The position numbers and the translations under genes were made by a program. Under the pieces are notes generated by a model. The model was not told the DNA's origin, did no database searches, and saw only the letters and a program-made list of their open reading frames with translations. Of a stretch of 64,000 nt of DNA, positions 20,557 to 30,234 are shown piece after piece. The DNA is from Pilatotrama ljubarskyi (lineage: Eukaryota > Basidiomycota > Agaricomycetes > Polyporales > Polyporaceae), in the NCBI GenBank assembly GCA_022385805.1, contig MU277671.1, forward strand, positions 566,808 to 630,807, in the 5' to 3' direction. Numbering within the stretch: the stretch's first letter is position 1; every line of letters starts with the position of its first letter.

Positions 20557-22427
20557 CTAGTCAAAATGTTCGAATTTGGTCGGCTTGATACCCAGCTTCC
20601 TCAGCAACGTACCCATCATCCGGGGTTCGTCCCGCGTCACCCTCTTACCGTTTTCCAACACCTCCTGGTGCCGATCCGCAACGACGGTGATTACCCGTCC
20701 GCCTCGCCCAAACCGCCCCACCCGCCCCGCAACGTGCAGGTACGAGTCGACCGCGCCGTTGTCCAGGAGACCCAGTATGAAGACATGCGTCAACTCAGGA
20801 AGGTCCAGTCCCCGCGTCGAAGCAAGCGTAGACACGAGGAGCGTCGGGTTCTCAGCGGCGACGTCCAGCTCCTGCCGCATAAGATGTACACGTCCGTTCT
20901 CGTCCTTGACAACGTCGAGGGCGTGAGCGTTGACACCCATCAAACGTAGGTCGTAAACAGCCCGCTTGACGGGCGCGTCAGAGGGCAGCACGAGTAGGCC
21001 GACCGAGGGCACGTCCAACGCGAACGCGGCCGCGATAGCCTCCAGCGCATTGGGATCGAATGGAGAAGGCGTATCTGCGAATGGATTAAACTGCGAACCA
21101 CCGCGTGCGAATTCACACAGACATACCAAGCTCTTCAACGTCGGGTGCCTGTGACGATTCGGGCAGGGGTGGCAATTCGTACGACTTGTCAGATGACGTC
21201 TCAGGCGTGGATTCTCGCGAGCTCGCGGCAGGCTCATCAACGGCGCCCTGGATATTCGTGATATCGCCTTCCTCCGAGTATACGACGACGTGGTGCTGGA
21301 TGCCGGAGCCCCCGAGGGTTTCTACCGCAAGCTCCTCATTGGGAGTCAACTGGCCCTGGTTTGGGTTGTGAGGGGACACCTCCCCGGTAATCCTGACGAG
21401 CTTTCCGGACTCTTTGGTGAACCAGCCGCTGTCGACGAGCAAGAACTTCCGAAGGTGGTTCCTGATAGTAGCGCTCAACATGACAAGCTGAGGCCTCGGA
21501 TCCACATCGTCTTCATGCCGTTTGCGGTCCTTGCCCGCCGCGTACTGCTTCCGCAGGCGCGCATCGACGGCCTCGTAGATGTGGTTCAAGAGGAGTCGGG
21601 TAGGGCCTGGGTGTCGCTCGATTTGCTTCTCGATCTTTTTCATGGCGTACTTGTCCCTGAGCGTCGGCACGGTCTCGATGAGGTAGTCGACCTCGTCCAC
21701 GACGATGGTCGAGAGCTTGTCGAACGGTAGCGCTTTGGGATCCGTGTTTACGACGTCGAGGAAAGCCTGAGGAGTACCGATGAGGATGTGCGGAGGGGTG
21801 TGTTGGACGGGGGCGAGGAGGTCCTCGAGCGAGGCGGACGAGTCTCGAACGAAGACCTGGGCTAGGGAGGGGAGCGGTTCTTGCGGTGTCATATGATGGT
21901 GTATGCGTTCGATCCAGTGCATGAACTGGTACGCCAGGTCCCGATGGGGAACGACGACAAGGGATGTGATGGGGAGGACGGGCGCGGCAGCCCCAGTGAC
22001 ATTGCTCCGGTATGGCTTGCCGCGTTTCTGGCTGAGCAACGCGAGCACTGCAGCGAAAGACCTGCGTGACGCGTGAGTTCTGGTCATACTCTGCGACGCA
22101 ACAAAGGACTCACTTTCCGGTACCGGTCTTGTCCTTCAGAATGACATCCTGTCCTTTCAATACCGCGTCGATGAAACGGTGTTGAATGGGCGTTGGATGC
22201 TTGACCGAGGGAAACGCGAGACGCAACGCGGTCAGTACCGATGGCCTGAGCCCGAGTCGCTCGAAGCTGAACTCGTCAGGGTGCGGGTGGCTGCTGACGG
22301 TGTCGCGAGGGCCTTTGTGGAAGGAACGGATGTACTGTGTGCATGGTGGTCGAGCTGAGCGGAGGGATGCTCGCCCACGGGCGTGTGGACGCGCTGTTGC
22401 TTGGACGAGAAGAGAGAAGGGTCGCAT
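20557..22427 (-). CDS. MRH4: Mitochondrial DEAD-box-type RNA helicase, MRH4-like
   Basis: ATP-dependent RNA helicase; yeast Mrh4 helps assemble the large mitochondrial ribosomal subunit. The N-terminus is Arg/Ala/Ser-rich without acidic residues (MRPFSLLVQATARPHARGRA), a typical presequence. Motifs in order: PTPIQ (Q motif), LKDKTGTGK (I), VVVPHRDLAYQ (Ia), LIGTPQAF (Ib), VVDEVD (II, DEVD instead of DEAD), MLSATI (III), STLASTRGLDLP (V) and HVAGRVGRFGRGG (VI, weaker than HRIGRTGR). A long acidic insert (SSRESTPETSSDK) separates the two RecA lobes. Two introns: one inside the Lys of motif I (K|SFAAVLALL) and one joining VEEL to DTPSPFDP. About 590 residues, close to other fungal Mrh4. The divergent motifs II and VI fit the Mrh4 branch. 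Confidence 0.88.
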
Positions 22428-22656
22428 GATGTCATTCCCCGTCTTCGTCCTCCCTATATCCCGGCGCTTAGCCTTCCGGGAGAAAGCGCCTGCTACTACG
22501 CTCAGGCCGACTCGCACGACCCTGCAGTCGTGTTCGTTCACATCTGAACGTATGGCATCCGACGACCAGGATATCCCACCTCATGCGTATCAGAATATAG
22601 ATACTACAGAATCTACTACAACATGTTATCGATAAATACGACATCAACCGGGTTTT

Positions 22657-24954
22657 CTACATCCGCGCGGGCACGAGTTTGTAGTCGGGGTCGAATGAGC
22701 CTTTCCGCGAGTCTTCCTGGGCATCTCTGTCGTGAACGACCTGGCTTGTGACCTGAATGTCGATTGGCGGACGAATAGGGACGGTCATCTGAAGAGCGGG
22801 ATTTCTCAGCGTCAGCTCAGCAGCCCGGGCCAACGGAAAAGTCACTCACCCGTCGTGTTGGAATCTCCCACTGTTCAGCGCCGCTTCTTCCAGTGCTGCG
22901 CTCAAAGTGTAGACCGCTTGTTGGCATCTCAAAGCCTTCCATGAACTTGTTGTTGAGGGACTTTCGAGAGTTGAGCCTGGAGGTCATGAGCAAGGATGGG
23001 TCAACACGTCTCCCTTGCGGCAGGAACACCTCGGTCACATACACAGCCAAGAGCGAGTTCGCATATACTATGGTGATGGTCAGCAGAGTAAGCTTCTCAG
23101 AATGAGCATATACGCACGCTTTGTTCCGACGATACCGAAGCCCACATATATCAGGTTTCCCGAGAGAGTGAGGGCCTATAGGGAATCGTCAAGAGCGATC
23201 AGCTTCACAACAGTCCTGAACGACTCACGAAGACGAAGGCAATAACACTGATGATGCTGCGAGCCCAACAATGTCAGCCGGGAGATCCGAGCAACGCCAC
23301 GAGATTTGCACAAGGTAGCTTTACCCAGTAAGGAGACCTGTTCGCGTAGTCAGTCTGGATAGTGTTCAGACGATTGCGCCTGGAGGCTGACTTACCCGTA
23401 TTGACCATGTATAGGATGAGAACCTCAATGATGTTGTCGGTGCTAGTGCGGTTGAGCAACTGAGTCTATGAAACAGGCATAGACGGATATCACTCACGTC
23501 TTGAAGCCCGTCCGACTGCGGAGAAGCACGAAAATGAGGGTGCCCGTCAACGTGACATCGCAGGCTAGAGCGCAGCCGTACGTCGCGGAGACCATCCACT
23601 GCGCAGGAATTATTATCGCGATGGCGCGACCATTTGGTCCGCTACTCACCGAGAACTGCCGGAAATCGTACAGCGTGGGTAGGATGAAGCTGTCGTCCTA
23701 CTGTCAGCGAGGGACTCCCATGTCAACGATTTGACGGACCTCTCAACGGTGGCAGCTGTCCAAGAGATGAGCCTTGGTCTAAGCTGCGGCTACCAACAGC
23801 TCTACGCACCCATAGTGAATGCTACATGCAGGGTGGGGTCTCAGAGTGAGTGCTGAGGCAGTGGTTACAACGGAGCCAGAAACTTGCCAGCTTCTCCCAA
23901 CATCAGGACGATCTGTAGTGAAGGTTAGCGTCGATCCCATGTCCTCGCAGGGTTCTGCCGACGTACCGCTATGATGACGACAAAACGGAAACCTCGTCCG
24001 ACTTTACGTGCCGGTCAGTGTCCGTTGCTTACTCTAAGGGTGTTTGCGAGATACGTACTGAGCCACACTCGTCTTGCGTAGAAACTATATAATCGGAGGA
24101 GTTTGATCGTCTCAGCTGTCTACGGTCTCACAAGGGGACGAGTTACCTCTGTGAAAGGATGATGGCAGCACCCTGGTGCCCGAAGAAGAGGGTCAGAGAT
24201 GCTGAGTCAACTTGGCACGAGCGGCATATAGACTCACGGTAACGACGGTCAAGAGCTATGCAGGTTGCAACACGTCTATGTCAACACTGTTGTCCGCTGG
24301 ACATTCACGGACAGACCGCACATACCCGGAGAGACCTGACATGTAGGGCGTCAGTTGTCGCCCATACATATACTGGCATGGTGGATATAAACGAGAGAAC
24401 CACGCACCAGATATCCTTTGTGAGGGCAACAGGGTTGGCGTAGTTCGTGATAACATAGTAGTAGCTGCGAATGAACACATGAGCGTCGCGAGGAGGCGGG
24501 AAACAGATCTCGGCCTCACCAGACATGGATGCATAGCACAGCATGGAAGGTTTCCAGTAGTCTGAAAGGGAAAGGTCGATCCTTCAGGGAGACACACTTC
24601 TCAGGGATGACTTGAGACGTACAGGACGGTAACGACCTGTGGTATCCAACCATCCAGTATTAAGCACGGGCGCAAGTAGGATAAGGGACCGAAGACGACG
24701 CACCAAAACTTTGTGGAAAGGAGTGTCTTTGGTGAACAACCTGAAGTATTTATACGTCTGGTATACGGTCAAGCCGTACAACCTAGATACCATTGAGCGG
24801 CCTTTCAAGGCATGAGAAAGAATATGGCCGGTACGCACATCTGACCGAAAACCGTCCCGAGGAACATCGCTCCGAACGTATTGTCCAGCGCCGGGAGCGA
24901 GGGGGCGGCTGCCGCAGCTCCAGCCGACGCCGTGGTGTTCGCAGGGGAGGCCAT
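22657..24954 (-). CDS. DUF6534 multipass membrane protein (basidiomycete family)
   Basis: Seven-helix-like membrane protein of a family expanded in Agaricomycetes; function unknown. The first exon (24839-24954) encodes MASPANTTASAG then LPALDNTFGAMFLGTVFGQ, the family hallmark. Next: LYGLTVYQTYKYFRLF (24704-24782), VVTVL (24623-24636, 14 nt), LLETFHAVLCIHVC (24520-24561), YYYVITNYANPVALTKDIW (24408-24464), SLR (24326-24335, 10 nt), LLTVVT (24238-24255, 18 nt), GAAIILSQ (24147-24172) and SFYARRVWLS (24059-24084). Spacing from W to FYARRVW then equals that of family members. Later exons give GRGFRFVVIIA, IVLMLGEAGKFLAP, and RTSTDNIIEVLILYMVNTG, the DUF6534 core. The tail ends DYKLVPARM at 22657. 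Exons between 22850 and 23950 were not all resolved. At least 12 exons. Confidence 0.78.
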
Positions 24955-26168
24955 GGTATGAGAGGAGGGGGCGAGACGGCGCGCTTCCCTCTCGAGCTCT
25001 CGCCATCTACTATATGGGACCGTGAAACTGGGTTCTACCATCGCGATCATGATGCGGAGCCCACCTTGGTACAAAGACATGGACGCTCGGGCACTGGGGC
25101 GACGAAAGACCCGCCGGCGGCACGATACGCGCTCGCATTGCCCCGCGCGTTATAGTGTAGTCCGACTGGGAGGTTCCGTATCCGAAGCACTTGGGAGTGG
25201 TATCAGATCGCCAATCCTGGGCTGCCGTGATGGTCTCAAGTCCGTTCGGCTACCTGCAGAGCTCGTTGCTAATTTTCTAGGAAAGCAAGGTCGCCTACTG
25301 AGCCATGGGCAGCGCGATGCGCAGCTGCCGCAGTCTTGTTTCAGTGGTCAGACATACGTGCTTCTTCGGCGTCAGGTTTGAAAACCTCACTGGCACGGAG
25401 ACCGCTCAATGACCTTGACAGTTCGTGATTAGAGTGCTACGCACCACAGCGAGCCTACAGCATCCGGGACACTTGGACAGGTGCCGTCGCTAATCTCATC
25501 ATCGTCGGTCACGCCCCGCCACAATGCCAATGGATAGCCCGGGGGTGAGGTTACGCAGCAGAGAGACCAACGAATCAACCATGTCGCCTGGCCACGAGTA
25601 TGGCCGAGCCCTGCACCGCATCGTCCGATCCGTCCGTCGGAGGCTTGCCCACGCTGAAACCTAGAGGCTAGGTATACTTAGGCTGGTATTCCCAACAGCA
25701 TCATGATGGCGCAACACCCAGCTCATCTCTTCTAGTATCCGGCTTTCCTCCGAGCACCAGTAAGAAGAAACAGTATCCGCTGTTCATGATCACGGTGAAT
25801 GCTTGACCCGAGGGCATGACATTCTGCAAGACTCACCGTCGACGATGTAGCAGCTGAGAGGCCTGTTCCCATCGAGAGGCCCCGCGTGTACACCGAGGGA
25901 CACCGCCACATGTTCAAGCAGGATACCCGCAGCATGCCGGGGGCGCTGACCAGTAGGTGCGCGTGCCATTCATTCCACCTCTCACTGGCGAGGTCCTGGT
26001 GCAATCCCTGGATGTTCGGCTGAAGAGGTGTTCCCCGAGGATCCTCTACTACGCACTGCTTGAATCATGCGGAGGCTCCTCATCGTGAATTCGAATCCAC
26101 AGCTCTGGAATTTTTAGCAGCGCCGGGCATGGCGGAATGCTCGGCGGATTACTCGGACATCTGCAACC
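24955..26168. other. Gene-poor stretch
   Basis: Between the DUF6534 start and the next supported gene there are about 1.9 kb without a convincing gene. Open frames are short and without family motifs. No terminal repeats or transposase fragments were recognised. It may contain the upstream control region of the DUF6534 gene. Confidence 0.4.
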
Positions 26169-26426
26169 TCATACTTGCGTCCGCATGCTCCGTCTGGACT
26201 GGATCGTGAGCGGCACGGTGTTCATCCCTGCGACCGATCTGTCAATCTCTGCTTCCACATGACGAATGGTGTGAGCGGTTGCCAATGCTTCCAATGACAG
26301 AGTTCGAAACAAACGCGGACGTACCTCATGCTCGCCTTGCGCGCTGAGGCCCATACACCCGGTCGCACATATTCTAGCAGAGCAGGCACCCTCAGGCGGG
26401 CGGGCGGAAGGGGGAAATGAGAACAT
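26169..26426 (-). CDS. Doubtful small orphan gene
   Basis: Minus-strand frame of 85 codons starting MFSFPPSARPPEGACSARIC. A CATATAAAGC element lies about 60 nt upstream and a GTACGT donor occurs inside the frame, so a spliced product is possible. There is no homology signal, no signal peptide and no conserved motif. Most likely a chance frame in intergenic DNA; listed so that expression data can decide. Confidence 0.12.
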   Translation of the reverse strand: MFSFPPSARPPEGACSARICATGCMGLSAQGEHEVRPRLFRTLSLEALATAHTIRHVEAEIDRSVAGMNTVPLTIQSRRSMRTQV

Positions 26427-26835
26427 ATATTGGTAGTTGCAAGCGGGTGCAATTGAGAGTGTATGGCAGCGAGAGTGAGAGCTTTATATGTAACAGAATC
26501 CGTGATCTACAATGCAGCGAGGGGGTATGCTTGTGCGGGGAGCGCAGGGAGATTAGTGCTGTATGGTGTGTGGCTAACGTAGACTAGTAGCTACTGTACT
26601 ACGTCTAGACTGTGTGAGGATGAGCAACGGCGATCGAGTCAAGGAAGCACAGTCCAACTACCAATGACCACTTGGTAATCATCCTGTCTCACCCGCGCTG
26701 GGCTGCCATGAGGGGGCGCGCGCACGCTTTCTGCGGCCGTCAGTCGTCGTCCATAGCCGCGTGGGCTGGCGACGGCCGACGCGGGACCGCATCAGGATAT
26801 TCCTCGACTGCACTGCTGTCCATCCTCGCTAATTC

Positions 26836-29559
26836 CTATTCGTCGCCGTCGCGAATAGGTTCGTAGCTCGCCCTCCCGTCGGTGCGGCCGAGCAAGCGGC
26901 TGACGAGCCCCTGTCCTGCCGCACCTGGGAGCCTGCCGCTGCGGCGCGAGCGGCTGGACTGGCGGGACACAAGCGAAGCACGCTCGGATTCCTCGTCTTC
27001 TAGGCGCTCTTCTAGCTCCTCTGTCGTGATGAGGGAAGGTGTGGTCAGATGGATCCTCATGGATGCCCATATGGTAAGAACAGACCTTCGCCAAAGACAG
27101 CATCCATCTCTTCTAGCGGCACGCCCTTCGTCTCCGGGTACACTGTTCGTTCGTCAATATCAGATTTGGGCCCTGTCAAGACCACTCCGAAGAAGCAGCG
27201 GGACGCACGGAAATATACTATGGACAGAGATATGAGTTATGTATAGACCTCAGATAGATAGATACCACGCACCGAGAATGAAGCTGCACACGCAGAAGAA
27301 TCCGTGCATTGGGTACAGCCGCCATTCGATCACTTCCTGCAGTTCCGGAGTCATCTCTCCCACAAGGAAGTTGAACGCCCAGTTAGTAGCAGTGGACAGC
27401 GACACGCCCTTTGCGCGCACAGTCAGGGGCAGAATCTAGATATAAATGATGAGATTTTGATTGTAATTCGGCAGGATCGCATGCGCATACCTCGGGAGGG
27501 TAGAGCCTGTGATGCGTCGAAACCGAACGTTTAGCTGGTGAGATCGCGGTGCAGGACTGCGCAAATGAACGTACCAACTATCAATCAAAGTCAGCACATG
27601 GTCATTACAAGGACTGCGAAGAAAAGAAGACGTACGGGATAGGACCCCAGCTGTATCCGAACGCAGCGTTGAATACGATGACACAGACTACCACAGCCCG
27701 CGGTGTTTCGGGGACGTCGATATACATCCACCACCCGGTCAGCCCGAGGGACAATGCCATCTGTACGACGTGTGGTGAGAACACGCTGAATTCGACGACG
27801 GTAATACGTACCACGACTGCGCCTGTCAGGAGGATGAACCGCCTGCCCCAGCGGTCCACGAGGTACCATCTTCCCTATCTTCAATGACCCGGCAACAAGA
27901 AACTCTGGATGAAAGGGAACTTACGGAGGAAGCGTGCTCAAAATGTAGATAATTGCATTGATGCCAGTCATCAAGATGGCATCGCGACCGACCCAACCGG
28001 CCTCTGCCAAGCATACGTCCATGAGCAATGCAAAATGAGCACTGACATTCGCTAGCTAACCTTCGAATACTCGCGCTAGGGTACGGTCATCAGCATCAAC
28101 GGTAAAGGGGCACTAAGATATGACACTTACGGGCGTAGTAAGATATGACTGCAAGGACAGGATGGTGAGCAAAGTAGAGATGGAATTTGCACGCGCTCCT
28201 TACCGTTAATACCGTTCTATGGCAGAGGTCAGCCTCACTGAGCTGCCCTCAGTGGATTGAACTGAACACTCACCAATTGCGCGAAGGCTTGCGAGGACAT
28301 GGCGAGTAGTACGCGCTTCTTGTAGCGCTTCCACATCACAGCATATGTTCGACCCTCTCCGGATTCACGCTGCCAATAGTTAGCCTAGATGCCCCTTGGC
28401 TTCGTGCAACAATCAGCCCCTTACCTCGAATATGACCCTGTCCTTGATCTCTTGGAATTCGGCCTTTGCAACGAGATCCTCGGGGTCGCCACCGTGCAAG
28501 TCAGCAATGACCCGCATGCCTTCCTCGTCCCGGTCAACATCAATGAGCCACCTATAGCGAGGTGAGTGGAGGTAGGCGCAATGCATGCGCTAGCGAGCAT
28601 ACCGCGGGCTTTCTGGCATTACTAGAGACCCTAGAGCGAGGATCGCACCAATGACACATTGGATGAAGAGCGGTACGCGCCATGAGAGGTCGGACTCGAT
28701 GAAAGAGCAGAAGTAGTCAATCCACTACGGTCGGCAGAATTAACGGGCATCCTGGACAACAGTCACACCTGCTTACCACCGAGGACGCGTAGCCGAAGAT
28801 GTTTCCCGTGAACTCCATGCATGCCAATGCACCGCGCTACAGATATCGCTGTGAGCATCATCGCATCTACCATACGGCGCGTAAACCGACGTACGTGATT
28901 CGGCGGAGAGATCTCGCTCTGGTAAATGGGCACAATTGTCCTAACGCGCGACCATCAGCTGCGCCAAGTGCGCTGTGCGAGCGCGCACTCACGAGAGCAA
29001 GCCGACACCCAAGCCGGAGATGATGCGACCAACGACCATCGTCCAGAAGCCCGGGGTGAATGTCTGGATGGCGCCGCCGACGGCAAAGACGACGGCGCCG
29101 CTGAAGAGCGTTCCGCGCCTGCCGAGACTGTCACCGACGCGACCGGCCGCAAGTGACGTGACTGCGTGCAGGAAGTCTCAGAACTCCGCTCAAATGAGAG
29201 AGGTGGTGCCTTGCGGGAGGACTGACCGAATGCGCCAATTTCCAAGACAGCCACCATGGTCCCGACCTCTATCGCTGTAGGCTCGTTGAAGTACTTCCGG
29301 AAGTAAGGCCCGGTGATCACGCCGGACATGACGCTGCAAAGACGGTCTGAATCTAGAGCTGGTGAAGCCAACTTGAGCTGTTGCTGCTCACCCTTGATCA
29401 TATCCGAACTTGGGGTGTGTGTGAGCATGGAAGATGGCGTTGTACAAGCTGCTAGCGGGGACTCACGAGAAAGACACCCAAACTAGCAAAGACTGATATG
29501 GCGTAGAGGAGCGGTTGGCCCACGAGCCTCGAGCGCGTGCGTGGGGATGCTGGAGGCAT
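26836..29559 (-). CDS. MFS sugar:proton symporter (hexose transporter type)
   Basis: Plasma-membrane transporter with 12 helices of the sugar porter family; the sugar cannot be read off. The start at 29559 gives LVGQPLLYAISVFASLGVFL, joined by a 17-nt exon (29392-29408, FGYDQG) to VMSGVITGPYFRKYF. Other signatures: RVGDSLGRR, GRIISGLGVGLLS followed by IVPIYQSEISPP, VMPESPRWLID, and AQL-NGIN-VISYYAP-RVFE-EAGW. The last block is split over exons of 13 nt (28204-28216), 18 nt (28131-28148) and 15 nt (28061-28075). Then DRWGRR, WGPIPW-like segment, PPEIMPLTVRAKGVSLST and TVYPETKGVPLEEMDAVF. The C-terminal tail is Arg/Ser/Glu-rich and ends EPIRDGDE at 26836. More than 12 exons. Divergent from the Mim2-like gene, with about 270 bp between start codons. 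Confidence 0.9.
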
Positions 29560-29831
29560 TCTGCATCTGCTGCAGGCGGACGAGGGAGAGGAGGGGGGTG
29601 GTGGTGGGAGTCGCAGCTGAAGGTGCGCGACGGAGAGAGAGGAAGACGCTGGGGACGAGGTGTTGGCAGCTGAGGACGGTGAGGCTGAGGCTGAGGCGAG
29701 CGTCGCGTGAGTGTGGCACCGACTGGCAGCACACCTCTGCCGGCACACCCGAGTGAGGTCACCGCGTCTGCCGAGTCCCGCCCTCTTTCTGCCACACTTG
29801 CACCTCTGCCGAGCGCTGCGTTGTCTGCCCC

Positions 29832-30151
29832 ATGCCAGAGTCCGTTCAGTCGCTCGACACCGTCTCCGACGTCGACTCCGACGCGTCCTACGACTCCGAC
29901 GAAGACGACCGCCTCGCCGAACAGGAGTGGCAGGAGAGCCTCCAGCAACTCCAGCAGCTCGTCGCCATCGTCCTCCTCCCATACCTGGGCAAATTCCTCG
30001 GCAGGAGATGGAGTCACTGGGGTGCGTCTCACCTATCGCGCCCCTCATCGTCGCCCTCGATATCGCTCATCTGACCCATTCACAAGCCTATGCCCGGTAT
30101 GTGCGGCTCGGTCTCGGAAAGTCCTTCTTTCTAGGCGAGAAACGCCTCTGA
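29832..30151 (+). CDS. Mim2-like mitochondrial outer-membrane import protein
   Basis: Small protein of about 85 residues. The N-terminal half is strongly acidic (SDVDSDASYDSDEDD), followed by EQEWQESLQQLQQL and a hydrophobic segment VAIVLLPYLGKFLGRRWSHW. One 63-nt GT-AG intron joins it to AYARYVRLGLGKSFFLGEKR. The acidic cytosolic domain, one membrane helix and the small size fit Mim2, the partner of Mim1 that inserts helical outer-membrane proteins. Assignment rests on layout and remembered family pattern, not on an alignment, so it stays tentative. The gene runs tail-to-tail into the PPR gene with 83 bp between the stop codons. Confidence 0.6.
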
Positions 30152-30234
30152 CCGTCGACCATCACCTCACGAGCCTGCACGCCCCTGGGCCTTGTTCCCC
30201 CGCACCATATTCACGCGGCACGACGCAATGATTA

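Noticed and set aside
26065..26105. Sequence resembling a tRNA T-loop (GAATTCGAATCCA)
   Set aside because: Flanking bases do not pair as a 5-bp T stem and no D or anticodon arm was found on either strand.
27247..27265. Short GATA repeat (AGATAGATAGATA)
   Set aside because: Only three units, inside an intron of the sugar transporter; not a meaningful regulatory array.
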